A stretch of 64,000 bases of DNA, from positions 248,001 to 312,000 of the forward strand of contig NZ_QLMJ01000007.1 of assembly GCF_003259845.1 (NCBI RefSeq), given 5' to 3'. The stretch's first letter is position 1. Each line of letters begins with the position of its first letter. The position numbers were made by a program, and so were the translations under genes. Origin of the DNA: Actinoplanes lutulentus. GTDB taxonomy: Bacteria; Actinomycetota; Actinomycetes; Mycobacteriales; Micromonosporaceae. This document shows, in pieces, positions 27,265 to 36,248 of the stretch. The notes beneath the pieces are model-generated. The model saw only the letters and a program-made list of their open reading frames with translations. It had not been told where the DNA came from and did no database searches.

Positions 27265-27367
27265 ACCCTGCTCCACTCCCGGAGCTGCGCGGCCACCTCG
27301 CGGTCGCCGCCACGAGGGACTAGACCTTGCTCCACTCCCGGAGCTGGTCAGCCACCTCGCGGTCGCC
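27250..27367. repeat. 59-bp tandem duplication of a convergent gene junction
   Basis: 27250-27308 and 27309-27367 agree at 53 of 59 bases. Each copy contains CTAG. The plus-strand hydrolase stops at TAG in copy 1 (27262-27264), and the minus-strand gene stops at the CTA of copy 2 (27320-27322). Confidence 0.93.
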
Positions 27368-28054
27368 GTCGACTCGGATGTCTGCCGGCTCGATCCGGCG
27401 GTAGAGCGCGAGCACCAGCTCACTCGCTTTCCCCTGGAGGCGGGTGACCGGGTCGCCGCTGGCGGCCGGGCCGACGGTCACCCCGGCCGGGGACAGGTCG
27501 ACCGTCCAGGACGGGCCCTCCAGGGCCTGGAACTCGATGCGGGCCGGGCGGTGCGGCCAGGCGCCCAGGGAGCGCAGCGGGACCTCGAGGAACTCGCCCA
27601 CACCGTCGACGGCGATCGCCGCGGGCAGCGGCTCCGGTTTGCCGAGCGCGTCCTGTGCGTCGAACGCGTGGACGGCCGCCTCCTGCACCTGGTGACGGGC
27701 GACCGCACGAACCGTGTGGGGAGCGGCTGAATCCGGCCACCAGGCCCAGCACGGCGCCTCCGGGCCGGTGGCGCGCAGCGCGTCGAGCAGCAGGGCTGTC
27801 GACTCCGCCGACCAGTCCAGGAGGTCGCCGCCGGGCGCGGCCTCCTCACGGGGCGGTGGAGCGGACGGGTCGCCGGCCCGGGCCGCGGCAGCCCAGAAGC
27901 GCTGGACGCGGCCGAGGTGCAGGACCAGGTCACGCACGGACCAGTCAGGACAGCCGGGAACCCGGGCCGTGAGATCGTCGGCGGCCTCCCGCAGCGCGGC
28001 TGACCGAGACTCGATCAGCGACAGCAGCTCGGGAAAGGGCGGTGTCGATGCCAT
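27320..28054 (-). CDS. Maleylpyruvate isomerase family mycothiol-dependent enzyme
   Basis: This 244-residue protein has the DinB-like four-helix N-terminal domain of the MDMPI family, recognised by PGCPDWSVRDLVLHLGRVQRF (split around residues 33-53) and a later VARHQVQEAAVHAFDAQ with the metal-binding His pair. A C-terminal beta domain ends in VTRLQGKASELVLALYRR. The family uses mycothiol as cofactor, consistent with an actinobacterium. The reaction is not known. The gene stands alone; its stop is in the second copy of a 59-bp duplication. Confidence 0.9.
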   Translation of the reverse strand: MASTPPFPELLSLIESRSAALREAADDLTARVPGCPDWSVRDLVLHLGRVQRFWAAAARAGDPSAPPPREEAAPGGDLLDWSAESTALLLDALRATGPEAPCWAWWPDSAAPHTVRAVARHQVQEAAVHAFDAQDALGKPEPLPAAIAVDGVGEFLEVPLRSLGAWPHRPARIEFQALEGPSWTVDLSPAGVTVGPAASGDPVTRLQGKASELVLALYRRIEPADIRVDGDREVADQLREWSKV

Positions 28055-28084
28055 GCCACGGTTCTATCACCGGGGTACGACAAA

Positions 28085-28112
28085 GGGCGGCGCGCTTCGC
28101 AGCGCACCGCCC
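28085..28112 (-). terminator. Terminator of the suf operon
   Basis: GGGCGG/CCGCCC and GCGCT/AGCGC arms with one internal mismatch and a TCGC loop lie 16 bases after the sufT stop. On the minus strand the hairpin is followed by TTTGTCG. Confidence 0.75.
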
Positions 28113-28127
28113 TAATGACGTACGAAA

Positions 28128-28652
28128 TCAGACGTTGAAGCCGAGAGCCCGCAACTGCTCTCGTCCGTCGTCGGTGATCTTGTCGGGGCCCCACGGCGGC
28201 AGCCACACCCAGTTGATCCGGAAGTCCTGCACGAGCCCGCCGCCGGGGCCGGTGGTCAGCGCCTGCCGGGTCTGGTCCTCGATCACGTCGGTCAGCGGGC
28301 AGGCCGCCGACGTCAGCGTCATGTCGAGGGTGACCACGTTGTCGTCGTCGACGTGGGTGCCGTAGACCAGGCCCAGGTCAACCACGTTGATGCCGAGCTC
28401 GGGGTCGACGACGTCCTTCATCGCTTCCTCGATATCGGCGTGCGACGGCTTGGGCTTGTCCGAGACGGCGACCGCGGCGGGAGCAGCGGCGGCCTCCGAC
28501 ACGCTGGTGGCCGGAACCTCAACGGGCTCGCCCGCCTCAGCGGCCTCGGCCCGCTCGGAAGCGAGCCAGTTCGGAACCTCGTCGGCAGCCGCATCGCCCG
28601 CAGAACCCTGCGCGGTAGCCACTGTCTGAACAGAATCGGTCTTGTCGCTCAT
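28128..28652 (-). CDS. sufT: SufT/PaaD-like Fe-S assembly factor
   Basis: This 174-residue protein has an Ala/Glu-rich N-terminal extension of about 75 residues and a DUF59/MIP18 domain: IEEAMKDVVDPELGINVVDL, then LTSAACPLTDVIEDQ with the conserved Cys, and WLPPWGPDKIT. SufT proteins help Fe-S cluster maturation or transfer. The ATG at 28652 overlaps the sufU stop by 4 bases, and the gene is last in the suf operon. The low-complexity extension is common in actinobacteria. Confidence 0.92.
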   Translation of the reverse strand: MSDKTDSVQTVATAQGSAGDAAADEVPNWLASERAEAAEAGEPVEVPATSVSEAAAAPAAVAVSDKPKPSHADIEEAMKDVVDPELGINVVDLGLVYGTHVDDDNVVTLDMTLTSAACPLTDVIEDQTRQALTTGPGGGLVQDFRINWVWLPPWGPDKITDDGREQLRALGFNV

Positions 28653-29101
28653 GCCTTCACCTCCGGGCTCACGCCCACCTCCACGCCGGCGCGAACCGCC
28701 GCGTCCTTGAACGCCATCCACGGCAGCAGGGCGCATTTCACCCGGGCCGGGAACTTCGCGACCCCGGCGAACGCGATGCCGTCGCCGAGCACTTCCTCGT
28801 CGGGCTCGATCTGGCCGCGGCTCTGCATCAGGTCCACGAAAGCCTGGTGGATCTCCGAGGCCGTCGCCGCGTCCCGCCCCTGGAGCAGCTCGTGCAGCAC
28901 CGAGGCCGAGGCCTGGCTGATCGAGCACCCGAGGCCGTCGTACGAAATTTCCGACAAGTCGGAGTTGACCCGAACGGTGATCTCGTCGCCGCACGTCGGG
29001 TTGACGTGGTGCGCCTCCCCGTCGAACGGGTCACGCAGCCCCTTGCCGTGCGGATTCTTGTAGTGATCGAGGATGATCTCCTGGTAGAGCCCGTCGAGCA
29101 T
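28649..29101 (-). CDS. sufU: Cysteine desulfurase-activating sulfurtransferase SufU
   Basis: This 150-residue protein takes persulfide sulfur from SufS and hands it to the SufBCD scaffold. The zinc ligands are visible as Cys in NPTCGDE with its Asp, Cys in GLGCSIS, and Cys in RVKCALLPW. Length and the insertion between the second and third ligands match the SufU type rather than IscU. Its ATG shares one base with the sufS stop and its end overlaps sufT by 4 bases, so translation is coupled across the operon. Confidence 0.95.
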   Translation of the reverse strand: MLDGLYQEIILDHYKNPHGKGLRDPFDGEAHHVNPTCGDEITVRVNSDLSEISYDGLGCSISQASASVLHELLQGRDAATASEIHQAFVDLMQSRGQIEPDEEVLGDGIAFAGVAKFPARVKCALLPWMAFKDAAVRAGVEVGVSPEVKA

Positions 29102-30330
29102 CAGCCGAACACCTTCCGCACCTGGTCGAGACCGCGTGCCAGGGCATCGATCTCGTCCGTCGTCGTGTACAGGTAGAACGAGGCCCGCGTCATCGCCGGA
29201 ACGCTGAAGCGGGAGCAGACCGGCCGCGCGCAGTGGTGGCCGACCCGCACCTCGACACCGAGGGCGTCGAGGATCTGTCCCACGTCGTGAGGGTGTACCC
29301 CATCGACGCCGAACGACACCGTCCCGCCCCGGCCCTCCGTGGTGGCAGGCCCGAAGATCCGCACACCCTTGATGCTGGTCAGCGCGTCCAGGGCGTACGC
29401 CGTGATCGCCTGTTCGTGCTGGTGGATCGCCTCCATGCCCAGCCCGGTCAGGTAATCCACTGCCGCACCGAGGCCGATGGCCTGCGTGATCGGCGGGGTG
29501 CCGGCCTCGAAGCGGGCCGGCGGCGCGGCGTAGGTCGTACCCGTCATGGTGACCGTCTCGATCATCGAGCCGCCGCCGAGGAACGGAGGCAGCTGCGCGA
29601 GAAGGTCGTACCGCCCCCACAGGACACCGATGCCGGTCGGGCCGACCATCTTGTGCCCGGTGAAGGCGATCAGGTCGGCGCCGAGCTCGGCCACGTTGAT
29701 CGGCAGGTGCGGGACGGACTGCGAGCAGTCCAGAACCAGCAGAGCGCCGACCTCACGGGCCCGAGCGGAGATAGCCGAAATATCGTTGATCGTCCCGAGA
29801 ACATTGGACATGTGCACCAACGACACGATCTTGGTGCGCGAGGTGATCAACTCGTCGAGCCCCGACTCGTCCAGCCGCCCCTCATCCGTGATCCCGAACC
29901 AGCGCAGAGTCGCGCCGGTCCGCTCACAGAGCAGCTGCCAGGGAACCAGGTTCGAGTGGTGCTCCATCTCGGAGACGACCACCTCGTCACCCGGCCCGAG
30001 CCGCAAATGCTGCCCGGCCGAGTGCGCGACCAGGTTCAGCGCCTCGGTGGAGTTCTTGGTGAAGACCACCTCGTCCGGGCTCGCCGCACCGATGAAGGCG
30101 GCGATGCGAGCCCGCGCGCCCTCATAGGCCTCGGTCGACTCGGTGCCGAGCGTGTGCACGGAGCGGGACACGTTGCCGTTGTACCGCTCCTGGTGCGCGC
30201 GCATGACGTCGAGCACCTGCACAGGTTTCTGCGAGGTGTTGGCGCTGTCCAAGTAGACCAGCGGGTGGCCGTTGACCTCCCGCTCGAAGATCGGGAAGTC
30301 CTTACGGACCTGCTCGACGTCGAAGCTCAT
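29101..30330 (-). CDS. sufS: Cysteine desulfurase SufS
   Basis: This 409-residue PLP enzyme (class V aminotransferase fold) converts cysteine to alanine and an enzyme-bound persulfide. The PLP lysine is Lys227 (FTGHKMVGPTG) and the persulfide cysteine is Cys367 (RVGHHCARPV). The short loop around Cys367 is that of the SufS group, which needs SufU for activation. It sits between sufC and sufU in the operon, 20 bases after sufC. Confidence 0.97.
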   Translation of the reverse strand: MSFDVEQVRKDFPIFEREVNGHPLVYLDSANTSQKPVQVLDVMRAHQERYNGNVSRSVHTLGTESTEAYEGARARIAAFIGAASPDEVVFTKNSTEALNLVAHSAGQHLRLGPGDEVVVSEMEHHSNLVPWQLLCERTGATLRWFGITDEGRLDESGLDELITSRTKIVSLVHMSNVLGTINDISAISARAREVGALLVLDCSQSVPHLPINVAELGADLIAFTGHKMVGPTGIGVLWGRYDLLAQLPPFLGGGSMIETVTMTGTTYAAPPARFEAGTPPITQAIGLGAAVDYLTGLGMEAIHQHEQAITAYALDALTSIKGVRIFGPATTEGRGGTVSFGVDGVHPHDVGQILDALGVEVRVGHHCARPVCSRFSVPAMTRASFYLYTTTDEIDALARGLDQVRKVFG

Positions 30331-30350
30331 CTTTATCGACTCCCAGCGAA

Positions 30351-31109
30351 TCAGGCGCGGGTCAGGAACTTCTCGTAACCCTCGACCTCGAGCCGCTCGG
30401 CCAGCTCCGGGCCGCCCTCTTCGACGATCTTGCCGCCGACGAAGACGTGCACGAAGTCCGGCTTGATGTAGCGGAGGATCCGGGTGTAGTGGGTGATCAG
30501 CAGGAAGCCGGTCTCGCCGGTCGCGCGGACCCGGTTCACGCCCTCGCTGACGATCCGCAGCGCGTCGATGTCGAGGCCGGAGTCGGTCTCGTCGAGGATC
30601 GCGATCTTCGGCTTCAGCAGCTCGAGCTGCATGATCTCGTGACGCTTCTTCTCACCACCGGAGAAGCCCTCGTTCACGTTGCGCTGTGCGAACGCGGGGT
30701 CCATCTGCAGCTTCTCCATGGCGCCGCGCAGCTCGCCGGCCCAGGTACGCAGCTTCGGCGCCTCGCCGTCGATCGCGGTCTTCGCGGTACGCAGGAAGTT
30801 CGCCACCGAGACACCGGGGACCTCGACCGGGTACTGCATCGCCAGGAAGAGTCCGGCCCGGGCGCGCTCGTCGACGCTCAGCTCGTGGACGTCCACGCCG
30901 TCCAGGGTGACCGAACCACCGGTGATCTCGTACTTCGGGTGGCCCGCGATGGAGTACGCCAGGGTCGACTTGCCGGAGCCGTTCGGACCCATGATCGCGT
31001 GGGTCTCGCCGGCTTTCACGGTGAGGTCGACACCGGCCAGGATCGGCTTCAGCTCGCCCTCGGGCAGCTTCACCGAAACCTGCAGGTCACGGATCTCCAG
31101 GGTGCTCAC
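30351..31109 (-). CDS. sufC: Fe-S assembly ATPase SufC
   Basis: This 252-residue ABC-type ATPase of the SufBCD scaffold has Walker A GPNGSGKST, signature FSGGEKKR and Walker B IAILDETDSGLD, with the SufC-typical ETDSGLDID. The H-loop is ITHYTRIL. It has no membrane domain; it drives conformational change of SufB-SufD during cluster building. Its start overlaps the Rieske ferredoxin gene end by 4 bases. Confidence 0.97.
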   Translation of the reverse strand: MSTLEIRDLQVSVKLPEGELKPILAGVDLTVKAGETHAIMGPNGSGKSTLAYSIAGHPKYEITGGSVTLDGVDVHELSVDERARAGLFLAMQYPVEVPGVSVANFLRTAKTAIDGEAPKLRTWAGELRGAMEKLQMDPAFAQRNVNEGFSGGEKKRHEIMQLELLKPKIAILDETDSGLDIDALRIVSEGVNRVRATGETGFLLITHYTRILRYIKPDFVHVFVGGKIVEEGGPELAERLEVEGYEKFLTRA

Positions 31110-31438
31110 GGCTCTACTCCATTACTCGGTGTCGTCGAAACGTAGATGTCGCCGTCGCGGATCTCGACGGGGTAGACCGCCACTGAATCGATGGCGGGTG
31201 GTCCGGAGGGTTCACCGGTGCGCAGGTCGAAGCGGGAGCCGTGCAGCCAGCACTCGAGAGTGCAGCCGTCCACCTCTCCTTCGGAGAGTGCCACGGAGGC
31301 GTGACTGCACTCGTCACGCACCGCATAGAAGTTGTCGTCGTCGGCGTGCACGACCGCGACCTCGACACCGTCGACCTCCACCTGGAGGGCGGTGCCTTTG
31401 GCCACGTCGGTCACCGGTCCGACGTACTCGAAATCCAC
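31106..31438 (-). CDS. Rieske-type ferredoxin in suf operon
   Basis: This 110-residue Rieske [2Fe-2S] protein has ligands Cys-x-His in CSHASVAL and Cys-x2-His in CWLHGSRFD, 17 residues apart, without membrane anchor. The type is that of dioxygenase ferredoxin subunits. Its place between sufD and sufC, with a 4-base overlap to sufC and one shared base with the sufD stop, implies co-translation with the Fe-S machinery. It may give electrons for cluster assembly; this is inference. Confidence 0.93.
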   Translation of the reverse strand: MDFEYVGPVTDVAKGTALQVEVDGVEVAVVHADDDNFYAVRDECSHASVALSEGEVDGCTLECWLHGSRFDLRTGEPSGPPAIDSVAVYPVEIRDGDIYVSTTPSNGVEP

Positions 31439-32565
31439 TATGAACCGGCCTCGACCAGACGAGCCTCGATGGTGTCGCCGAGGCGCTCACGCAGCCCCTC
31501 GACCGGGATCTTGTTGATCAGCTCGGCGAAGAAGCCGCGAACCACCAGCTTGCGGGCCTCACCCTCGGGGATACCGCGGGCCATCAGGTAGAACAGCTGC
31601 TCGTCGTCGAAACGACCGGTCGCGCTCGCGTGCCCGGCGCCGGCAACCTCGCCGGTCTCGATCTCCAGGTTCGGCACCGAGTCGGCCCGTGCCCCATCGG
31701 TGAGGATGAGGTTGCGGTTGATCTCGTACGTGTCGGTGCCGGTCGCAGTCGCCCGGATCAGCACGTCGCCGACCCAGACGGTGTGCGCCGACGCGCCCTG
31801 CAGCGCGCCGCGGTAACCCACGTTGCTGCGGCAGTCCGGCGCACTGTGGTCGACGAGCTGCCGGTGCTCCTGGTGCTGGCCGGCGGTCGCGAAGTAGAGG
31901 CCGAACAGCTCGGCGTCGCCGCCGCGTCCGGCGTACTCAACGCTGGTGAACTGGCGTACCAGATCTCCGCCAAGGGTGACCTGCAGGTGCTGGACGTGCG
32001 CGTCCTTGCCGACCCGGATCTTGACGTGCTGGGCCTGGACCGCGTCGCGGTCCCATTCCGCGAGGGTGATGAACGTCAGCTGAGCGCTGTCGCCGACCAC
32101 GACCTCGATGTTGTCAGCGAGCGTGACCGAGCCGGACTGCTCCAGGATGATCGTGGCCTTGGCGAAGTTGCCCACCTTCACGAAGGTGCGCGCCGCCGCG
32201 GCGTCGCCGCCCTTGCCGACCAGGCGGATCACCGCGGCCTCGGCAGGCTCGGCCTCGGCCGCCACCTCGATCACGGTGACGCCGGCGGCCGAGCCGTACG
32301 CGAGAGCGCTGACCCGGTCGAACGGCGTGAGCACCGGGTCGACGTCGTCGGCGGTCGAGACCGTCACGCCGTCCGGCAGGTCGCCGAACTCGACGCTCGG
32401 CGCCGCGCCGGTCAGCGACGTGGCCTTGACCAGGTCACCGAGCCGCTTGAGCGGGGTGAAGCGCCACTCCTCCTCCAGGCCGTTCAGGGCCGGGAAGTCG
32501 GTGACGTCGAAGGAGCGCAGCACCTGCGACTTGGTGCTCGGCGGGGCGATGGCCTCGGTTGTCAT
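31438..32565 (-). CDS. sufD: Fe-S assembly scaffold protein SufD
   Basis: This 375-residue right-handed beta-helix scaffold partners SufB and SufC. The C-terminal SufBD core is visible as DHSAPDCRSNVGYRGALQG with the conserved His, followed by VPNLEIETGEV and HASATGRFDDEQLFYLMARG. The N-terminal part has FPALNGLEEEWRFTPLKRL, typical of SufD. It lies 44 bases after sufB. Confidence 0.96.
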   Translation of the reverse strand: MTTEAIAPPSTKSQVLRSFDVTDFPALNGLEEEWRFTPLKRLGDLVKATSLTGAAPSVEFGDLPDGVTVSTADDVDPVLTPFDRVSALAYGSAAGVTVIEVAAEAEPAEAAVIRLVGKGGDAAAARTFVKVGNFAKATIILEQSGSVTLADNIEVVVGDSAQLTFITLAEWDRDAVQAQHVKIRVGKDAHVQHLQVTLGGDLVRQFTSVEYAGRGGDAELFGLYFATAGQHQEHRQLVDHSAPDCRSNVGYRGALQGASAHTVWVGDVLIRATATGTDTYEINRNLILTDGARADSVPNLEIETGEVAGAGHASATGRFDDEQLFYLMARGIPEGEARKLVVRGFFAELINKIPVEGLRERLGDTIEARLVEAGS

Positions 32566-32609
32566 CTCTTCCTTATGTCCGCTTTGTTCGCTTCGGGAGG
32601 GCCGGGTGA

Positions 32610-34031
32610 TTAACCCACGGCCCCTTCCATCTGGAGCTCGATCAGGCGGTTCAGCTCGAGCGCGTACTCCATCGGGAGCTCCTTGGCGATCGGCTCGATG
32701 AAGCCACGCACGATCATCGCCATCGCCTCGTCCTCAGTGAGGCCACGGCTCATCAGGTAGAAGAGCTGGTCCTCGCTGACCTTGGAGACGGTCGCCTCGT
32801 GACCCATGTTCACGTCGTCCTCGCGGATGTCGACGTACGGGTACGTGTCCGAGCGGGAGATCGTGTCGACCAGGAGCGCGTCGCACTTGACCGTGCTCTT
32901 CGAGCTCGACGAGCCCTCCAGCACCTGGACCAGGCCGCGGTACGACGTCCGGCCACCACCACGGGCGATCGACTTCGAGATGATCGTCGACGAGGTGTGC
33001 GGCGCGGCGTGCACCATCTTGGCGCCGGAGTCCTGGTGCTGACCCTCGCCGGCCATGGCGATCGAGAGAACCTCGCCCTTGGCGTGCGCGCCGGTCATGT
33101 AGACCGCCGGGTACTTCATCGTCACCTTGGAGCCGATGTTGCCGTCGACCCACTCCATGGTCGCGCCCTCTTCGCAGGTGGCGCGCTTGGTGACCAGGTT
33201 GTAGACGTTGTTCGACCAGTTCTGGATGGTCGTGTACCGAACGCGGGCGTTCTTCTTCACCACGATCTCGACGACCGCCGAGTGCAGCGAGTCGGACGAG
33301 TAGATCGGGGCGGTGCAGCCCTCGACGTAGTGGATGTAGCTGCCCTCGTCGGCGATGATCAGCGTCCGCTCGAACTGGCCCATGTTCTCGGTGTTGATCC
33401 GGAAGTAGGCCTGCAGCGGGATGTCGACGTGCACACCCTTCGGCACGTAGATGAACGAGCCGCCGGACCACACGCTGGTGTTCAGCGCGGCGAACTTGTT
33501 GTCGCCGACCGGGATGACGGTGCCGAAGTACTCCTTGAAGAGTTCCTCGTGCTCCCGCAGCGCGGTGTCGGTGTCCAGGAAGAGCACGCCCTGCTGCTCG
33601 AGGTCCTCACGGATCGCGTGGTAGACGACCTCGGACTCGTACTGCGCGGCGACGCCGGAGACCAGACGCTGCTTCTCCGCCTCGGGGATGCCGAGGCGGT
33701 CGTACGTCGCCTTGATGTCCGCGGGCAGGTCATCCCAGGTGGCGGCCTGCTTCTCGGTGGAGCGCACGAAGTACTTGATGTTCTGGAAGTCGATGCCGGT
33801 GAGGTCGGCGCCCCAGTTCGGCATGGGCTTGCGGTCGAACAGCCGCAGACCCTTCAGGCGCAGGTCGAGCATCCACTGGGGCTCGCTCTTCAGCGCCGAG
33901 ATGTTGCGCACCACCGCTTCGGACAGTCCGCGCTGAGCCGTGGCGCCAGCCGTGTCGGTGTCGGCCCAGCCGTACTCGTACCGACCCAGAGCGGCGAGGT
34001 GCTCTTCCTGAGTGACGATCTGGTCAGTCAT
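32610..34031 (-). CDS. sufB: Fe-S assembly scaffold protein SufB
   Basis: This 473-residue scaffold protein is where the nascent cluster forms. The SufBD core has [36 protein letters not shown], the conserved Cys in STVKCDALL, and [20 protein letters not shown]. No intein interrupts it, unlike the mycobacterial gene. The ATG at 34031 overlaps the sufR stop by 4 bases. Confidence 0.97.
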   Translation of the reverse strand: MTDQIVTQEEHLAALGRYEYGWADTDTAGATAQRGLSEAVVRNISALKSEPQWMLDLRLKGLRLFDRKPMPNWGADLTGIDFQNIKYFVRSTEKQAATWDDLPADIKATYDRLGIPEAEKQRLVSGVAAQYESEVVYHAIREDLEQQGVLFLDTDTALREHEELFKEYFGTVIPVGDNKFAALNTSVWSGGSFIYVPKGVHVDIPLQAYFRINTENMGQFERTLIIADEGSYIHYVEGCTAPIYSSDSLHSAVVEIVVKKNARVRYTTIQNWSNNVYNLVTKRATCEEGATMEWVDGNIGSKVTMKYPAVYMTGAHAKGEVLSIAMAGEGQHQDSGAKMVHAAPHTSSTIISKSIARGGGRTSYRGLVQVLEGSSSSKSTVKCDALLVDTISRSDTYPYVDIREDDVNMGHEATVSKVSEDQLFYLMSRGLTEDEAMAMIVRGFIEPIAKELPMEYALELNRLIELQMEGAVG

Positions 34032-34756
34032 GTATCTGTCCTAACCGTGATTGCGGTGGTTACACATGATGAGGCGGGAATGTGCGTTGTACACACCCCG
34101 TCACCGTGGGCGATGGTGGCGAGACGCTGGACGTGGGTGCCGACGAGCCGGGAGATGACTTCGGTCTCGGCGTCGCACAGCTGAGGAAACTCGGCAGCCA
34201 CGTGAGCCACCGGGCAGTGATGCTGGCACAGCTGCCCACCGGACGCGATCGTGGTCGCGCTGGCAGCGTAACCCTCGGCGGTCAATGCGTCGGCGAGTGC
34301 CTCGGCCCGCGCCATCGGATCGGACCCGGCAGACAAAATAGCGGCTTGCAGACGCTCCTCGAGCGCCTGGACCTGGGCTGCAGCGAACGCGCTCAACGCT
34401 TCCGGACCGTGCTGCTCGGCGATCCATCGCAGCGCGGCGGTGGCGATGCCGTCGTAGTGGTGCGGGTTGTTGCGGTCGTCGCGGCCGGCGGCCGTGAGAA
34501 CGAATGCCTTGGCCGGTCTGCCTCGTCCACGAGGTTTGTCCCGGCGCAGCTCGCGCGTCTCCACGAGATCCTCGGCGAGCATGGCGTCGAGGTGCTTGCG
34601 AATGGCGGCCGGACTCAAGCCTAGCTCGGCTCCCAGCTCCGCCGCGGTGGCCGCGCCACGCTCCAGGAGCAGGCGGGCGACACGGTCCCGGGTGCGCCCG
34701 TCCGAGGCGGTGGCGGACGCCACCACGCTCGTCGGTATCAACACCAGGTTTTTCAC
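34028..34756 (-). CDS. sufR: SufR-type Fe-S sensing repressor
   Basis: This 242-residue regulator has an N-terminal winged helix ([20 protein letters not shown], then [14 protein letters not shown]) and a C-terminal cluster-binding region with three Cys in [19 protein letters not shown]. SufR proteins repress the suf operon when their Fe-S cluster is intact. The GTG at 34756 is preferred; longer frames run into the divergent ctaA gene. TAACGT (34764-34769) ends 7 bases before it. It is the first gene of the operon and overlaps sufB by 4 bases. Confidence 0.94.
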   Translation of the reverse strand: MKNLVLIPTSVVASATASDGRTRDRVARLLLERGAATAAELGAELGLSPAAIRKHLDAMLAEDLVETRELRRDKPRGRGRPAKAFVLTAAGRDDRNNPHHYDGIATAALRWIAEQHGPEALSAFAAAQVQALEERLQAAILSAGSDPMARAEALADALTAEGYAASATTIASGGQLCQHHCPVAHVAAEFPQLCDAETEVISRLVGTHVQRLATIAHGDGVCTTHIPASSCVTTAITVRTDT

Positions 34757-34758
34757 TA

Positions 34759-34793
34759 CGGCAACGTTACGTATTTCCGCGAGGGCCCGCAAA
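34759..34793 (-). promoter_or_regulatory. suf operon promoter with candidate SufR site
   Basis: On the minus strand TTTGCG (34788-34793) and TAACGT (34764-34769) are spaced by 18 bases. An inverted repeat of CGGnAA/TTnCCG type (34759-34779) covers the -10. SufR control is inferred from position. Confidence 0.45.
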
Positions 34794-34871
34794 CCAAACC
34801 CCGGTGATCCACCACACCGGTGACCGGAGCTGCCAAAATTCGTGTCGTACCCCGCGCGTACGATCCGTCGC

Positions 34872-35795
34872 GTGAAGTACTCCGTGCTGCGCCCGCTGGC
34901 CCTCGCGTCGCTGATCGCCAATGCCGCGCTGATCGTCACCGGTGCCGCGGTTCGACTCACCGGTTCCGGCCTCGGCTGCCCGACATGGCCGAAATGCACC
35001 GACGACTCCTACACGACGACGTCCGAGATGGGCGTCCACGGGATGATCGAGTTCGGCAACCGCCTGCTCACCTTCGTCCTGGTCGCCCTGGCGTTCGCCA
35101 CGTTCTTCGCCGCGCTGCTCAACCGCCCGCGCCGCAAATCGCTGATCGTGCTCTCCGTCGTGGTCGCGCTCGGCATCCCCGGCCAGGGCATCGTCGGCGG
35201 CATCACGGTCCTGACGAACCTCAACCCGTGGGTCGTGGGCATCCACTTCCTGCTCTCGATCGCGCTGATCGCCGGCTGTTACGCCCTCTGGCGCCGCATC
35301 GACGAGGGCGACGCCAAGCCGATCCCGCTGGTCCCGGCCCCGATCCGCCACCTCGCCTGGATCACCGCGTCGGTCAGCCTCGCCGTCATCACCGTCGGCG
35401 TCATCGTCACCGGCAGCGGCCCGCACGCCGGCGACCAGGGCGCCAAACGCAACGGCCTCGACCCGGCCACGATCTCCCAGGTCCACGCCGACCTGGTCTT
35501 CCTCCTGATCGGCCTGTCCGTCGCCCTCTGGTTCGCCCTCCGCGCGATCAACGCCCCCGCACACACGATCCGAGCGGCCGGCGTCCTGATCCTGGTCGAA
35601 TTCGGTCAGGGCATCATCGGCTTCGTCCAGTACTTCACCCACCTCCCCGTCCTCCTGGTCGCCGCCCACATGCTCGGCGCCGCAATCACCTGGACAGCCA
35701 CCCTCGCCGTCCTCTGGTCCCTCCGCACCCGCCCACAGCAAGAAGCCCCAAACCCCACCGAAACCCTCACCCCCTACGAATCGGTCACCGCCTAA
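34872..35795 (+). CDS. ctaA: Heme A synthase (COX15/CtaA)
   Basis: This 307-residue membrane enzyme oxidises the C8 methyl of heme O to give heme A for cytochrome c oxidase. The family pattern is clear: RLTGSGLGCPTWPKC in the first external loop with its Cys pair, EFGNRLLTF, GQGIVGGITVLT, HFLLSIALIAG, and in the second half GSGPHAGDQGAKRNG and HMLGAAITW with the heme His residues. About eight transmembrane segments are present. The GTG at 34872 is used because TACGAT (34859-34864) ends 7 bases upstream; a start at 34842 is possible. It diverges from sufR. Confidence 0.96.
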   Translation: MKYSVLRPLALASLIANAALIVTGAAVRLTGSGLGCPTWPKCTDDSYTTTSEMGVHGMIEFGNRLLTFVLVALAFATFFAALLNRPRRKSLIVLSVVVALGIPGQGIVGGITVLTNLNPWVVGIHFLLSIALIAGCYALWRRIDEGDAKPIPLVPAPIRHLAWITASVSLAVITVGVIVTGSGPHAGDQGAKRNGLDPATISQVHADLVFLLIGLSVALWFALRAINAPAHTIRAAGVLILVEFGQGIIGFVQYFTHLPVLLVAAHMLGAAITWTATLAVLWSLRTRPQQEAPNPTETLTPYESVTA

Positions 35796-35806
35796 CCCCT
35801 TTTTCC

Positions 35807-35903
35807 GTACGCGTAACCGCACACCTCTCAAGAGTCCCCCGCGACCTCTGACGCGGGTCCAGGCCGCAGCGCCCCTCTCGCGACACGTCGCCGGCCACTC
35901 CCC
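35807..35903 (+). repeat. Left arm of about 96-bp inverted repeat
   Basis: It begins GTACGCGTAACCGCACACC, 12 bases after the ctaA stop, and ends GTCGCCGGCCACTCCC. Compared with the reverse complement of 36814-36909, 84 of 96 positions agree, with perfect blocks of 23 bases at the outer end and 29 at the inner end. Confidence 0.93.
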
Positions 35904-35942
35904 CTACGCGTCCCGCTACCGGCTCCCCCGCGGCTCTCGGCC

Positions 35943-36016
35943 GCGACGCGGCCGCGTCACCGGCCCCAGCCCCCTTCGCGCGACGCGGCCGTGTCGCCGA
36001 TCCCAGCTCCCTTCGC
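35943..36016. repeat. 37-bp direct repeat, two copies
   Basis: Copies start at 35943 and 35980, each with GCGACGCGGCCG followed by TCACC or TCGCC and then CCCAGC and CCCTTCGC. They differ at only a few positions. Confidence 0.8.
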
Positions 36017-36248
36017 GCGGCTCGCCCTGGGTGCCGGGTCAAGCTCGGGATGCCAGGCGGGGTGAGCGCGAGTCCAGGCCGTTGCGCCACCCAACCTGCC
36101 TGCATGGCCCCGGCCGTTACGCGGCGAGGTCGCCGGCCCACCCGATGAGCGCGGCGCATGGCAGTGCCGGGCCGGAATCCAGGCCCCCGGGATCCAGGGC
36201 CGGGCCCAGAGCTCGCAAGATCGACCCCGGCACGACCGGAACGCCGCG

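Noticed and set aside
34820-35851. 343-codon plus-strand frame over ctaA and the left inverted repeat
   Set aside because: Out of frame with the clear CtaA protein; composition is Arg/Pro/His-rich shadow.
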